This document shows positions 36,884 to 45,828 of a DNA stretch of 64,000 nt, piece after piece. The DNA is taken from NCBI RefSeq assembly GCF_000447295.1, contig NZ_ALVX01000004.1, positions 87,881 to 151,880 of the forward strand, written 5' to 3'. The notes under the pieces are model-generated. The model saw only the letters and a list, made by a program, of their open reading frames with translations, ran no database searches and was not told the origin of the DNA. The translations under genes were made by a program, and so were the position numbers. How positions within the stretch are numbered: position 1 is the first letter of the stretch; each line of letters starts with the position of its first letter. Origin of the DNA: Fischerella sp. PCC 9431. GTDB lineage: Bacteria > Cyanobacteriota > Cyanobacteriia > Cyanobacteriales > Nostocaceae.

Positions 36884-39800
36884 ATGCCCAGGTCGCTCAA
36901 AGTTCGTCAAGAATACATTGGGAAAGTGAAACTGGCAATCAGACGTAACGGCTTTGCCAGCCAAAAAGCTTTGGCTGAAGATGTAGGACTAGCTTTAGCC
37001 ACAGTCAGCAACTTTCTGACTGGCAAGCCTGTTGACCATGCGACGTTTGAAGAACTCTGTCAGAGATTGGCACTGGACTGGAGAGAAATCGCCGACTTGA
37101 ATTTTGAGGTTCCCTCCAATTTTATAAGTAAAGATGCACACAGAAGAAGTACTAACAAACGCCAGGACTGGGGAGAAGCAATTGATGTCTCAGTTTTCTA
37201 CGGGCGCACGGAAGAACTCACTACATTAAGGCAATGGATTATTAACGACCATTGCCGACTAATTACTTTAATTGGTATGGGTGGGATTGGTAAAACTGCT
37301 TTGTCTGTGAAACTAGCACAGCTTCTGGAAGACCGATTTGAGTACTTGATTTGGCGCAGTCTCCGTAATGCTCCACCGATTCAAGAGCTTTTGAGCGATC
37401 TAATTAGCTTTTTTTCCCAACAGCAGGAAACTGTTGTGTCAGAAATTTTAGACGGTAAAATCTCTCGACTAATTGAATATCTACGTTCTTCACATTGTTT
37501 GTTAGTGCTAGACAATGCTGAGTCAATTTTATCTAGTGATAAACGTGCAGGAGCTTATCGGCAAGGATATGAAGGATATGGGCAACTTTTTAGACGCTTA
37601 GGAGAAACTAACCATCAGAGTTGTCTGGTGTTAACCAGTCGAGAGAAACCTAGAGGAATTAACATCAAAGAAGGAAAAAACTCTCCTATTCGTTCGCTGA
37701 GGTTATCTGGCTTAAAACATAGAGAAAGTCAGGCAATTTTAGCAGAAAAATACGTTTCTGTATCAGAAGACCAATGTCGAGCGTTGGTGGAGTATTATGC
37801 AGGCAATCCTTTAGCATTGAAGATTGCCGCAACTACTATTCGAGACTTATTTGACGGCAATGCTGCTCAGTTATTAAAACAAGGCACAATTGTATTTGGA
37901 GATATTTCGGATTTACTGGATCAGCAGTTTAATCGGTTGTCAACTTTAGAACAACAAGTAATGTACTGGTTGACGATTAATCGAGAGTGGGTATCGTTCA
38001 CAGAGTTACAAGCTGACATTATTCCTGCCATCTCACTACGAGAGATGTTAGAAACCTTAGAATCTCTACAATTGCGTTCACTAATTGAGAAGAATGCAGG
38101 AAATTTTACCCAACAACCAGTGGTGATGGAGTATGTAATTGACCGATTAATCACACAGATTTGCCAGGAAATTCAAATCGGCGAAATCTCACTATTTGAT
38201 AGCTGTGCATTAATCAAAGCTCAAGCAAAAGATTATGTAAGAAATGCACAAATTCTGCTGAACCTACAACCTATGGCGGATAGACTACTGAAGCTTTTTG
38301 GCAACCAAGAAAATGTTCAAAATCATTTGAATCAGCTTTTGTCAAAACTGAGGTCTTTGGCTGTTAGAAAACCAGGATATGCGGCTGGTAATATTCTTAA
38401 TTTACTCTGGCAGCTAAATGTAGATCTTAGTGGCTATGATTTTTCCAATTTAACTGTTTGGCAAGCTTACTTACAAGGCATGAATTTGCATTGGGTAAAC
38501 TTAGCTAACTCGGATCTGAGTAAGTCTGCTTTGACTCGAACCTGGGGAGGTGTCTTATCAGCAGTTTTTAGCCCTGATGGAAAGCTGATCGCAACATGCC
38601 TTGATAATGAAATTTGTTTGTGGAAAGTTGCAAATATCAAACAAATTATTACTTGCAATGGTCATACTGCTTGGGTGCAATCTCTGAGCTTTAGTCCAGA
38701 TGGACAAATTTTAGCCAGTGGCAGCAATGACCAAACGGTGAGGTTGTGGGATGTCCAGACCGGACAATGCCTGAAAACTCTACAAGGTCATACTAGTTGG
38801 GTGCAATCTCTAAGCTTTAGTCCAGATGGACAAATTTTAGCCAGTGGCAGCAACGACCAAACGGTGAGGTTGTGGGATGTCCAGACCGGACAATGCCTGA
38901 AAACTCTACAAGGTCATACCAGTCGGGTTATTTTTGTTACGTTCAGTCCGGATAAACTCACATTGGTTACTGCTGGTGAAGACCAAACTGTTAGAATGTG
39001 GGATGTTGACACAGAGCAATGTCTGCGAAGTTTCACGACTCATATCAATTGGTTGCAATCTATTGCCCTTAGCCCAAACGGACAAACACTAGTAACCGCA
39101 AGTAATGGTACAACGGTAAAATTTTGGGATTTAGCCAATGGTGAGTGCATTAAAACCTTAGTAGACTACAGCAGTTATGTATGGGCAGTTGCTTTCAGCC
39201 CAGATGGCACAACACTGGCAACAGGAAGCGAGGATAAAACAGTTAAGCTTTGGGATGTTGTGAGTGGGGAATGTCTACAAAGTTTGCATGGACATAGCGA
39301 TCGCGTTTGGTTGCTTACCTTTAATCCAGACGGACAAACTTTGTTAAGCGCAAGTGAAAACCAAACCATGAAATTGTGGGATATTCATAGTGGAAAATGC
39401 CTGAGAACTTTGGAAGGATACAGTAATTGGATTTTATCTGTTGCTTTTAGTCCAGATGGTCAAATCCTAGCCAGTAGTAGCGAAGACCAAACGGTAAGAT
39501 TATGGGATATTGCTACAGGACAATGCCTGCAAACCTTACAGGGACATACTAACTTGGTCTCATCAGTCACTTTTGCTCCCCAAAACATAGATGTTCGCAA
39601 ACTCAGCAAACGCATAACCTTAGATGAAGAGACTGGTAGGCTGCAAAAAAGTCTGCTCCTTGCTAGTGGTAGTGATGATACAACCGTAAAGCTTTGGGAT
39701 GTGGATACAGGTGAGTGTTTAAAAACGCTTTGGGGACACAGTAGTTGGGTAAATTCAGTCACTTTCAGCCCTGATGGGCGAATTCTAGGAAGTAGCAGTC

Positions 39801-40462
39801 GTGACCAAACGGTAAAGCTTTGGGATTGGCATACAGGAGAATGTCTGCATACCTTAGAAGGACATGTTCAGAGAGTCAAAACAGTTGCTTTCAGTCCTCA
39901 AGGTACTACACTGGCGAGTGGCAGCGATGACAACACTGTCAAGCTTTGGGATGTAAGTACAGGAATTTGTCTACAAACGTTTCAAGGACATGATGATTGG
40001 GTTTTATCTATTGTGTTTAGTCCCTGTGCAGACATCCTTGCTAGTGCTAGTGGAGACCAGACAATTAAGCTGTGGGATGTTTCTACAGGGCAATGTTTAC
40101 AAACCTTTGAAGATCATAAATATCGAGTCAGAACAATCGTCTTTAGCCCAGATGGCAAGACTTTAATCAGTGGCAGTGATGATCAAACAGTGAAACTATG
40201 GGATGTTAGTACAGGTGCTATTCTCAAAACATTTCAAGGACACCACAAAGCAGTACGGTCAGTTGCGTTTAGTCCTAATGCCCCCATGTTTGTTAGCAGC
40301 AGCGAAGACGAAACCATCAAGCTTTGGGATATTGAAACAGGCAAATGCCTGAAAACGATGAAAATTGATAGACCCTATGAAGGTATGAACATAAAAAACG
40401 CAATTGGTTTAACAACATCTCAAAGAAGTACATTGATAGCACTTGGAGCAGTAGAGAAATGA
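36884..40462 (+). CDS. STAND-2: XRE-like HTH head, NB-ARC ATPase and 14 WD40 repeats
   Basis: Residues 1-72 form an HTH ([19 protein letters not shown]) of a kind fused to many Nostoc STAND proteins, unlike the STAND-1 head. From [16 protein letters not shown] on the two proteins are clearly paralogous: P-loop GMGGIGKT (131-138), LLVLDNAES and [10 protein letters not shown] helical arm is followed by 14 WD40 repeats, hence probably two propellers. Repeats 2 and 3 are almost identical. Repeat 9 carries a ~30-residue insertion ([13 protein letters not shown] onward). The tail [13 protein letters not shown] matches STAND-1. No effector gene is directly downstream, so the HTH head (DNA binding or homotypic adaptor) may be the output. 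Confidence 0.92.
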   Translation: MPRSLKVRQEYIGKVKLAIRRNGFASQKALAEDVGLALATVSNFLTGKPVDHATFEELCQRLALDWREIADLNFEVPSNFISKDAHRRSTNKRQDWGEAIDVSVFYGRTEELTTLRQWIINDHCRLITLIGMGGIGKTALSVKLAQLLEDRFEYLIWRSLRNAPPIQELLSDLISFFSQQQETVVSEILDGKISRLIEYLRSSHCLLVLDNAESILSSDKRAGAYRQGYEGYGQLFRRLGETNHQSCLVLTSREKPRGINIKEGKNSPIRSLRLSGLKHRESQAILAEKYVSVSEDQCRALVEYYAGNPLALKIAATTIRDLFDGNAAQLLKQGTIVFGDISDLLDQQFNRLSTLEQQVMYWLTINREWVSFTELQADIIPAISLREMLETLESLQLRSLIEKNAGNFTQQPVVMEYVIDRLITQICQEIQIGEISLFDSCALIKAQAKDYVRNAQILLNLQPMADRLLKLFGNQENVQNHLNQLLSKLRSLAVRKPGYAAGNILNLLWQLNVDLSGYDFSNLTVWQAYLQGMNLHWVNLANSDLSKSALTRTWGGVLSAVFSPDGKLIATCLDNEICLWKVANIKQIITCNGHTAWVQSLSFSPDGQILASGSNDQTVRLWDVQTGQCLKTLQGHTSWVQSLSFSPDGQILASGSNDQTVRLWDVQTGQCLKTLQGHTSRVIFVTFSPDKLTLVTAGEDQTVRMWDVDTEQCLRSFTTHINWLQSIALSPNGQTLVTASNGTTVKFWDLANGECIKTLVDYSSYVWAVAFSPDGTTLATGSEDKTVKLWDVVSGECLQSLHGHSDRVWLLTFNPDGQTLLSASENQTMKLWDIHSGKCLRTLEGYSNWILSVAFSPDGQILASSSEDQTVRLWDIATGQCLQTLQGHTNLVSSVTFAPQNIDVRKLSKRITLDEETGRLQKSLLLASGSDDTTVKLWDVDTGECLKTLWGHSSWVNSVTFSPDGRILGSSSRDQTVKLWDWHTGECLHTLEGHVQRVKTVAFSPQGTTLASGSDDNTVKLWDVSTGICLQTFQGHDDWVLSIVFSPCADILASASGDQTIKLWDVSTGQCLQTFEDHKYRVRTIVFSPDGKTLISGSDDQTVKLWDVSTGAILKTFQGHHKAVRSVAFSPNAPMFVSSSEDETIKLWDIETGKCLKTMKIDRPYEGMNIKNAIGLTTSQRSTLIALGAVEK
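38660..38911 (+). repeat. Recent 126-bp tandem duplication of a WD40 blade
   Basis: Units 38660-38785 and 38786-38911 differ at about four positions by my reading, while all other blades of the gene are far more divergent. This indicates a young in-frame blade duplication or gene-conversion event. Confidence 0.85.
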
Positions 40463-40534
40463 ATTTAATGTTATGATTCCAATAATGTAATTAATTACTA
40501 TAAAGTTTGAGTACTATATTAAACTACATTAAAT

Positions 40535-40744
40535 ATGAATAATGGAGAATCTAAAAAAGTTTCGGAAAATGAAGCACTAGATGATAGCATAAACGATAAT
40601 AATGCTGGGGAAAAGCGAGTTGTCCCAAATTCAAATGATCTTCAAAGTAATGATAATTCGCGTTCTCCAGGAAAAGACAGAGATGATGATCGCTCTGTAG
40701 AAGCCCGAGAGCGAAAGATTTCGGTGGATCAGGGCGACAATTAG
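40535..40744 (+). CDS. Small hydrophilic, probably disordered protein (69 aa)
   Basis: The product is almost entirely Asp, Asn, Ser, Glu, Lys and Arg (NNGESKKVSENEALDD at the start, RSPGKDRDDDRS later), with no hydrophobic core, so it would be disordered. It begins 73 bases after STAND-2 on the same strand and ends where the recombinase relic on the other strand begins. No family is recognised. It may be a genuine small gene or a chance open frame; the composition is unlike random AT-rich translation, which slightly favours a real gene. Confidence 0.35.
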   Translation: MNNGESKKVSENEALDDSINDNNAGEKRVVPNSNDLQSNDNSRSPGKDRDDDRSVEARERKISVDQGDN

Positions 40745-40755
40745 GGATTTAAACA

Positions 40756-40975
40756 TTAATCATCCCAAACACTTTGAAACCTAGAAGATGCGAGTTCAGT
40801 GTAACAGATTGTGTGCTGGATATTGTTATGCCCCAAGTAACTCTGAATTGTCCGAGTGTCAGTATCTCGATTTGCTAATAGTAACATGTTCCATACCACA
40901 GCATATGGGCATGAACAGGAATTGGTAAGCCTGCTAACTCACCAGCCCGCTCAACTATTCCGCGATTATAATGCA
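40756..40975 (-). pseudogene. C-terminal relic of a second tyrosine recombinase
   Basis: The minus strand reads GIVERAGELAGLPIPVHAHMLWYGTCYY, here in two parts: GIVERAGELAGLP, then VHAHMLWYGTCYY. An in-frame TAG follows, and one base out of frame it continues LANRDTDTRTI, IQSYLGHNNIQHTICYTEL, WDD and stop (40756-40758). This is the HxLR...GH...Y end of a small FimB/FimE-like recombinase. The Arg of HxLR has become Trp (HMLW), and a single-base loss splits the frame. It abuts the 3' end of the intact recombinase gene. Confidence 0.75.
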
Positions 40976-40988
40976 TTTTTTCCATTCC

Positions 40989-42023
40989 TCACTCCCCCTC
41001 AATCATTTTCGCCAACAAATTCGTCATCTGCTCCTGATCCCGATGTCGATTGTCATCATACTGCATCAGCACATCAAACTTGGCATGGCGACTGAGCTTT
41101 TGCGCCTTACGGACATTCCCATCAGTCGCATCCAAAACTGCCGTAATCGCACTGTGACGAATCCGGTGCGGTGACATTAATTTTTTAGTCCCAGCTTCCC
41201 CAAAATACTTCACAACAATTTTACGAATACCATCCCCCGTCAGCCGATGCCCCTTGCTACGATTGTCCAGAGAGATAAATAACGCTGAAGAGCCACTCAC
41301 ACTACCCCTACAAACCAACCAATCAGTAATCGCATCCACCGTACCCTCTGACAACTTCACCCATTCATCATTAGTACCCCGCCCCTTACCCAAAATCCGC
41401 AACCTACCAGAGTGGGGGTCAAAATCCTGCACAGATAGCTGGCTCACCTCATTGCGGCGTAACGCATTCTCCCACAACAGTCGCAGCAGTGCATAATCTC
41501 TCTTCCCTGTTAGTGTTCCCCGCTCACAAAGCTGCATCACACTATCAATAGTAGCCGCATCCACCCCAGAAGTATCCCGATAAACCTTGACCTTCTCCAA
41601 CTCCACCCCTTCCAGTGAGTAGCTGCACACGCCCAACTTGCGCGCAAACTTCACCAGCGATTTCACAGCACTCAGACGCCGATTCACCGTTGCTTCCTTC
41701 AACCCCTGCGTCAGTAGCTTCGCCTTATACTTCAACACCACCGCCACCGCCCGCTTCTCGGTGAGGTGCAAAAACTCCAACACACTATCAGCATTCGGCT
41801 CAACACCAGTCATCGCCACAAAAAACTTCCGCAAATCCTTGTGATACTCCCTGCGCGTACTAGCTGCGCGGATATTCGCAAGCATCAAAGCAATCACATC
41901 AGTTTCATCTTCCGTGGGCGCAAAATATCGCTCAATCGGAGCTGAGAGCGATTTTTGCAACGACACCACCGCCGAATCCGAATCAAATCCAGTTTCATCG
42001 TTCGTCATCAGCAATACCCTCAT
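40989..42023 (-). CDS. Tyrosine recombinase/integrase, intact (344 aa)
   Basis: The N-terminal SAM-like core-binding domain covers about residues 35-125 (IRAASTRREYHKDLRKFF). The catalytic domain has Arg in ALRRNEVSQL, Lys in LGKGRGTNDEW, HRIRH for HxxR, His in LSRHAKF and the nucleophile Tyr in LMQYDDN, so all six positions look intact. ATG 42023 follows GGAGG by 6 bases; the longer TTG start is rejected. It is divergent from a nested inverted-repeat array that could be its substrate. It may resolve plasmid multimers or integrate the element; the lack of an excisionase nearby favours resolution. Confidence 0.9.
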   Translation of the reverse strand: MRVLLMTNDETGFDSDSAVVSLQKSLSAPIERYFAPTEDETDVIALMLANIRAASTRREYHKDLRKFFVAMTGVEPNADSVLEFLHLTEKRAVAVVLKYKAKLLTQGLKEATVNRRLSAVKSLVKFARKLGVCSYSLEGVELEKVKVYRDTSGVDAATIDSVMQLCERGTLTGKRDYALLRLLWENALRRNEVSQLSVQDFDPHSGRLRILGKGRGTNDEWVKLSEGTVDAITDWLVCRGSVSGSSALFISLDNRSKGHRLTGDGIRKIVVKYFGEAGTKKLMSPHRIRHSAITAVLDATDGNVRKAQKLSRHAKFDVLMQYDDNRHRDQEQMTNLLAKMIEGE

Positions 42024-42282
42024 CGACAACCTCCGTACACCCTTTTAGTGGTAAAGGTTGCCGTGGAAAAAAACCGCATAAATCGCGCAAACCTTTTGGT
42101 TTATTGGCTCTGCGAATTAACTTTTCGCGGTGGGTTCTCAAAACGAACGGATTTTCGCAACAATACTGAGCAATATACCAATAAACCCGTTCGTTTTGAG
42201 AAGGTTTGCGCGATTTATGTGTATTTATGCGTTCCCCGGTTTTTTCCGGACTAGATGAAGCAGAATATAGTGTATCAGACAT
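41995..42282 (-). CDS. Possible 95-aa protein overlapping the recombinase start
   Basis: This open frame upstream of the recombinase on the same strand overlaps its first ~30 bases. The product is basic (SRKPSQNERVYWYIAQYCCE in the middle) and could bind DNA. However, the frame is largely made of the inverted-repeat array at 42077-42219, which can create open frames by symmetry, and no clear ribosome-binding site was found. Listed as a low-confidence alternative reading. Confidence 0.2.
   Translation of the reverse strand: MSDTLYSASSSPEKTGERINTHKSRKPSQNERVYWYIAQYCCENPFVLRTHREKLIRRANKPKGLRDLCGFFPRQPLPLKGCTEVVDEGIADDER
42077..42219. repeat. Nested, interlocked inverted-repeat array (candidate recombination, replication or transfer site)
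   Basis: Three pairs are interlocked in the order A-B-C-B'-C'-A'. A/A' is a perfect 19-bp pair (42077-42095 and 42201-42219; CATAAATCGCGCAAACCTT). B/B' is 10 bp (42098-42107 and 42178-42187; GGTTTATTGG). C/C' is 16 bp (42135-42150 and 42187-42202; TTCTCAAAACGAACGG). It lies just upstream of the intact recombinase gene, before the RHH gene. Confidence 0.75.
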
Positions 42283-42416
42283 AGCATTGCGCTCGAAAAT
42301 GGCACTTTTCGATAACAGATCTATTCTCGCCTAATTTGCGCTTGCTGACTCACTTTGGTGCAATAAATTTGTAATTCTATCTCTGATATATATATGTAGT
42401 TAAATATACTTTTAAA

Positions 42417-42450
42417 CAAGTCGCAAGTTGGAAGTCGCAGGTCGCAAGTG
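42417..42450 (+). repeat. Short tandem CAAGTCG-type repeats
   Basis: Degenerate heptad-like units (CAAGTCG, CAAGTTG, GAAGTCG, CAGGTCG, CAAGTG) in a row, a common kind of intergenic repeat in Nostocales. Confidence 0.6.
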
Positions 42451-42512
42451 TTTTTACTGGACTTGCCCCATACAAATGTACTAATGTACTAAGGAGAAAT
42501 CTTAAAAAAAAT

Positions 42513-42586
42513 CCCAGCCTTGTATTTTTTCGGCTTATTCAAACCCCAGAGCGTGGTGGACTCATAAGGGCGCTGCCAAGGCTGGG
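42513..42586 (+). other. Long-range stem upstream of the RHH gene
   Basis: CCCAGCCTTG (42513-42522) and CAAGGCTGGG (42577-42586) are perfect complements 54 bases apart, followed by CATTTTATT. AAGGAG at 42491-42496 precedes. It may be a terminator/attenuator or a structured leader in front of the RHH gene at 42660. Confidence 0.45.
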
Positions 42587-42659
42587 CATTTTATTATTTG
42601 GAAAAAAAGGGTGATCGCTAACCACACCCAGCTGTACAATTTCTACACTTGGTACATAA

Positions 42660-43250
42660 ATGAGTGTAGAGATGACCCGAACTGAGCGCGAATCAATCAA
42701 CTTCAAACTCCCCAAACCCTTAGCCACAGCACTACGCAAAGCTGCCCGTGAACGTAAGACCACTGCAACAGATTTAGTTATTCAAGGACTGCATCACATT
42801 TTAGGGGATGTACCAGGTACAGAAGTCAGTGTAGAAATTCGCTTGTATCAACTGGAAGAAGAGTTTTTTCGTTTCCAAGAAAGTATTGGTTCAAGCAACA
42901 ATGCCCACCAAGAAACCAGGTTAACTCTGGTTGAATCAAAACTCGAAGAATTAACTAACAAACTCGCACGATTTGAAGCAGCATTGATACAGATGCAATC
43001 AAACGTCAATGCATCAAAGTCACGCAGATCGAGTTATTACCCCTATCAGTACAACTCAGCACCACCCCAACCCCAACCTTTTGAGTTAGAAAAATTGGCC
43101 CTTAGACTCAATACTAATGTCTCAACGCTTACTGAAAAACATACAACTCTATCACAGAAAGATTTTGAATTGTGGTGTAAAGAACGCGACCCCAGTCAAT
43201 ATGCGTGGCGGTTGAACTCAAAAGATGGACTTTATCACCCGATTAAGTGA
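42660..43250 (+). CDS. Ribbon-helix-helix protein with coiled coil (196 aa)
   Basis: Residues ~10-50 (ESINFKLPKPLATALRKAARERKTTATDLVIQG, in the order beta strand, helix, helix) fit a CopG/ParG-like RHH DNA-binding fold. A coiled-coil segment follows (~60-115: LEEEFFRFQES, LVESKLEELTNKLARFEAAL). A Pro/Gln/Tyr-rich hinge then leads to a ~50-residue C-terminal domain ending WRLNSKDGLYHPIK. RHH proteins on plasmids act as copy-number repressors, partition adaptors or relaxosome accessories. Next to the inverted-repeat array and the recombinase, such a role is plausible here. Partner genes (ParA, relaxase, Rep) are not in the window. Confidence 0.75.
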   Translation: MSVEMTRTERESINFKLPKPLATALRKAARERKTTATDLVIQGLHHILGDVPGTEVSVEIRLYQLEEEFFRFQESIGSSNNAHQETRLTLVESKLEELTNKLARFEAALIQMQSNVNASKSRRSSYYPYQYNSAPPQPQPFELEKLALRLNTNVSTLTEKHTTLSQKDFELWCKERDPSQYAWRLNSKDGLYHPIK

Positions 43251-43613
43251 GCAAGCAAGGCACTCCTGTTGAGGCCTTTCCAAATAATAAAATGTCGCCT
43301 AAACGGCGAAAGCGCTGCTCATACTTGGGAAGGCGCCAAAATATATTTAATACGGCGCTTGCTTTTATTACTTGGAGATCCCTGAACACAAAAATTACTC
43401 GACTTCGGGAAAGGCGGATTTGTGGTTTGTAGATAAGAGTGTTTCAGGGGGTAATGGGCCCTTACACCCCTAGTTTTTGTCATAGATGAAGCAAAATAGT
43501 TAGGAACAATTATCGTTGTTGGAAACAATTATCGTTGTTGGAACGATCCTGATTTGATAACTTGATTTTTGTGATAACCAACAGCATCTGCCAATTTTAT
43601 CAAAGGTTTTTCA
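43251..43613. other. Intergenic region with an 18-19-bp tandem repeat
   Basis: No supported gene. It contains GC-rich dyads around 43270-43340 (for example GCCTAAACGGC) and two tandem copies of GGAA(A)CAATTATCGTTGTT at 43503-43520 and 43521-43539, ahead of the CoiA-like gene. The small open frames here show no ribosome-binding support. Confidence 0.5.
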
Positions 43614-44561
43614 ATGTGGTTAAAATTTGGTGTAAATTCCGACGGTAATTTAGTAAGTATTGAAGATGTTACCAGGGGAAAAACTTCACTGAAATGTCCC
43701 TATTGTGGTAGTGGGCTAACTGCTAAAAAAGGTAAAGTCAAAGAGCATCATTTTGCTCATAACAACGAAACTTGTCGTCGGGTTGCTAAGGGTGAGTTTC
43801 CAGTTTTACCATTTTATGACAACTTTAATATCCATGTATCTCGCAAGGATTTAGAGCAATTAAAACTACTTTGGCAAGAATATGGCTCAAAAAATTACCC
43901 AATTGATGCTCACGTTTGTTTTCCTGGTTTAGTAAAAGCAGGGATGTTAAGGAAAAATGTTTACACAGTTTCCAAAGCTTATGAGTTTACTAATTTAGGC
44001 AAAATTCCTGTTGGCGCATTGGAGTTGATGCACTTTAATGAAGTGCAAGAGCCATTATTGCAGCGTAAATTACTAAAACTAGAACTATCCGTAGCACATG
44101 CTAAACACAAAAAATCTCCAGACTTATCATATAGGCTAACTGATTTACAACTGTACCGCGCTCAACTCAAACGCATTTTATCTTGTACTCTGTATTTTTT
44201 AGAAATTCAAACTTCAAAGAGTACTTTATACAAAATAGGAGTCACTACAAGACCGATTCAAGAGCGAATAGCAGAAATCAAACAAGATTTGCTTACCCAT
44301 TATCAAAATGTTGCTCCTGTGGTGCTAGGAAGTTGGAATCACCGAGGAAATGTAGAAAAGTATTTCAAACACCGCTATCGAAATTTTAATCACCCTATTG
44401 GTAGTTTGACAGAATACTATAAATTCAATTGTGATGATGTCAAAATCGTGTTGTCTGACCTACAAAAAATGAAACCTAAAGTACTCTCTGGTGTGGAAAT
44501 AGATATTCTTGAGGACAAACCTAGCGGATTTAGAGGTGGCGATCGCTTCGCTTATTGGTAA
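43614..44561 (+). CDS. CoiA-like zinc finger fused to GIY-YIG (Mug113-type) domain
   Basis: The N-terminal ~60 residues match the CoiA-like head: a strand region, then CPYCGSGLTAKKG and HHFAHNNETC, a probable zinc site. The middle is unrecognised. The C-terminal domain (about 195-280) reads LYFLEIQTSKSTLYKIGVTT, then RPIQERIAEIKQ and, near its end, VEKYFKHRY and LTEYYKF. This is the pattern of the T5orf172/Mug113 GIY-YIG group, with Tyr in the first strand, the Lys-Ile-Gly turn, Arg and a late Glu. Nuclease action on DNA, perhaps on incoming single strands, is a family-based guess. AAAGG lies about 8 bases before ATG 43614. Confidence 0.75.
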   Translation: MWLKFGVNSDGNLVSIEDVTRGKTSLKCPYCGSGLTAKKGKVKEHHFAHNNETCRRVAKGEFPVLPFYDNFNIHVSRKDLEQLKLLWQEYGSKNYPIDAHVCFPGLVKAGMLRKNVYTVSKAYEFTNLGKIPVGALELMHFNEVQEPLLQRKLLKLELSVAHAKHKKSPDLSYRLTDLQLYRAQLKRILSCTLYFLEIQTSKSTLYKIGVTTRPIQERIAEIKQDLLTHYQNVAPVVLGSWNHRGNVEKYFKHRYRNFNHPIGSLTEYYKFNCDDVKIVLSDLQKMKPKVLSGVEIDILEDKPSGFRGGDRFAYW

Positions 44562-44673
44562 GTACTGATGCAAATTAAATTACTCATCAAAATCGACTCA
44601 AACGCTTATTAGGCAGCGAGAAGAAGCGCTACGCGCTCATTGAGCAATAGTTTCGGAGATTGAAATAGAAACC

Positions 44674-44716
44674 AACAATCAACCTAGTTGCAATTGTGGC
44701 AACTAGGTTGATTGTT
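44674..44716. terminator. 18-bp perfect hairpin
   Basis: Arms 44674-44691 (AACAATCAACCTAGTTGC) and 44699-44716 are exact complements around a 7-base loop. There is no T-tract, so it is either a factor-assisted terminator for the CoiA-like gene or a leader structure 17 bases before the next start at 44733, where it could also modulate translation. Confidence 0.7.
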
Positions 44717-44732
44717 ATCAAACAAATAGCTT

Positions 44733-44969
44733 ATGACACAACATATTATTTGCCAAACACCTACAAGAGGCTGGCTCAATTTAGTTTATGCTCGCCAAAT
44801 TCGATTTCGTAAAGTTTACCTCAATTTGTCATCCAAAGAGCAAATCGCTTGTGTTGTGACTTGGAGTAATGGAGACAAGGAACCTTTTTTTGGGAAAGAT
44901 GCCGAGGCAATTATTCAGGTTTGGAAAAATTATACAAAAAAATCCACAACTTCAAAACACAGCACTTAA
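44733..44969 (+). CDS. 78-aa protein, unknown
   Basis: This compact beta-rich protein begins MTQHIICQTPTRGWLNL and contains VYARQIRFRKVYLNLSSKEQ and ACVVTWSNGDKEPFFGKDAE, here as separate stretches. The pattern suggests a small sheet with a C-terminal helix and a Lys/Thr/Ser tail. It is not recognised. It lies between two hairpins, just after the 18-bp stem and before the inverted repeat at 45001-45072, so it is probably transcribed on its own or with the Gp157-like gene downstream. Confidence 0.55.
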   Translation: MTQHIICQTPTRGWLNLVYARQIRFRKVYLNLSSKEQIACVVTWSNGDKEPFFGKDAEAIIQVWKNYTKKSTTSKHST

Positions 44970-45000
44970 TCTCAAGCTTCACCAAATAAGCGTCGAAAGT

Positions 45001-45072
45001 TAAAAGTCGGAAATCGGAAGTTAAAAAATAGTTTTTACTTTCGACTTGTGATTTCCGATTTCTGACTTGTGA
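45001..45072. repeat. Imperfect inverted repeat of AAGTCGGAAATCGG type (copy 1)
   Basis: Arms near AAGTCGGAAATCGGAAGTT and GATTTCCGATTTCTGACTT flank a loop with GAAGTTAAAAAATAGT (45017-45032). The same 16-base core recurs at 63551-63566 in an equivalent hairpin. Confidence 0.65.
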
Positions 45073-45094
45073 AACTGAAGTTTTTACCAAAAAT

Positions 45095-45685
45095 ATGACA
45101 ACAAATATTGAACAAAACATCAATTACTTTACCCTTCAAGAACTTTCTTTAGAAGCTGCTAAACTTTGGGAACAGCTAGAGGATGCTCCCTTAGAAGAAA
45201 GTTCTGTTGAACAGATTATCTCTAAATTGTTTGAACTACAGACAGCAACAGAAAGAAAAATTGATGCGATCGCCTACGTGGCTGACCAGTTAAAATTGGA
45301 CATAGAGGTATGGCAGAGTCGCCTTCAGGCAATCACTGAGTTACATACCGTTGTCATTACTCGCAAACAAAAGCAGCTCGAATCTCTCAAATCTTACTTG
45401 CTACATCTCAATGAACAAGGTGTTCTTAATGAGCGTAATCCAGGAGTGGAGAAGGAAATTTTATTTCAGAATAACCCTCCCAAGGTTGTATTGAAAGTCA
45501 ACCCAGAAGCTCCAGAGTTTCCAGAAGAATTTCGAGAGGTACGCATAGAATACCGTGCTTTAACTAAACAAATTCTAGAAGCATACAAACAAGGTCAAGA
45601 TGTGACTGAAATTGCAGATATTGAAGTAGGTAAGCACGTTAGGTTTAAAACTATATCTAGCAAATCAAAACGACTCAAAGGCTAA
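45095..45685 (+). CDS. Siphovirus Gp157-like protein (196 aa)
   Basis: The order of segments fits the Gp157 family: a helical N-terminus (YFTLQELSLEAAKLWEQLED), then KIDAIAYVADQLKLDIE, a basic helix around RKQKQLESLKSYLLHLNEQG, and a C-terminal beta part with FQNNPPKVVLKVNP. Family members occur on phages and plasmids, some near single-strand annealing or nuclease-control genes, and have been linked to phage-resistance effects in streptococci. Here it is followed by a clear intrinsic terminator and appears to be a single-gene unit. Length is slightly above that of phage members. Confidence 0.75.
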   Translation: MTTNIEQNINYFTLQELSLEAAKLWEQLEDAPLEESSVEQIISKLFELQTATERKIDAIAYVADQLKLDIEVWQSRLQAITELHTVVITRKQKQLESLKSYLLHLNEQGVLNERNPGVEKEILFQNNPPKVVLKVNPEAPEFPEEFREVRIEYRALTKQILEAYKQGQDVTEIADIEVGKHVRFKTISSKSKRLKG

Positions 45686-45717
45686 TATCTGAACAATATT
45701 AAATCACTGAATAAAAG

Positions 45718-45758
45718 AAAGCCAAATGAAAAGAAATTTGGCTTTTATTTTTTATTTT
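45718..45758 (+). terminator. Intrinsic terminator after the Gp157-like gene
   Basis: Ten-base arms AAAGCCAAAT and ATTTGGCTTT enclose an 8-base loop and are followed by TATTTTTTATTTT. This is a standard Rho-independent layout reading rightward, 33 bases after the stop codon. Confidence 0.85.
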
Positions 45759-45828
45759 ACAAAAGCTGGTCACAGTTTACTTAACGGCTATGATAATGTT
45801 TACAATGACATTCAACAGGACGTAAAAA

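Noticed and set aside
43247..43528. Small frames after the RHH gene on both strands
   Set aside because: They overlap dyads and repeats, have no recognisable features and no start signal.
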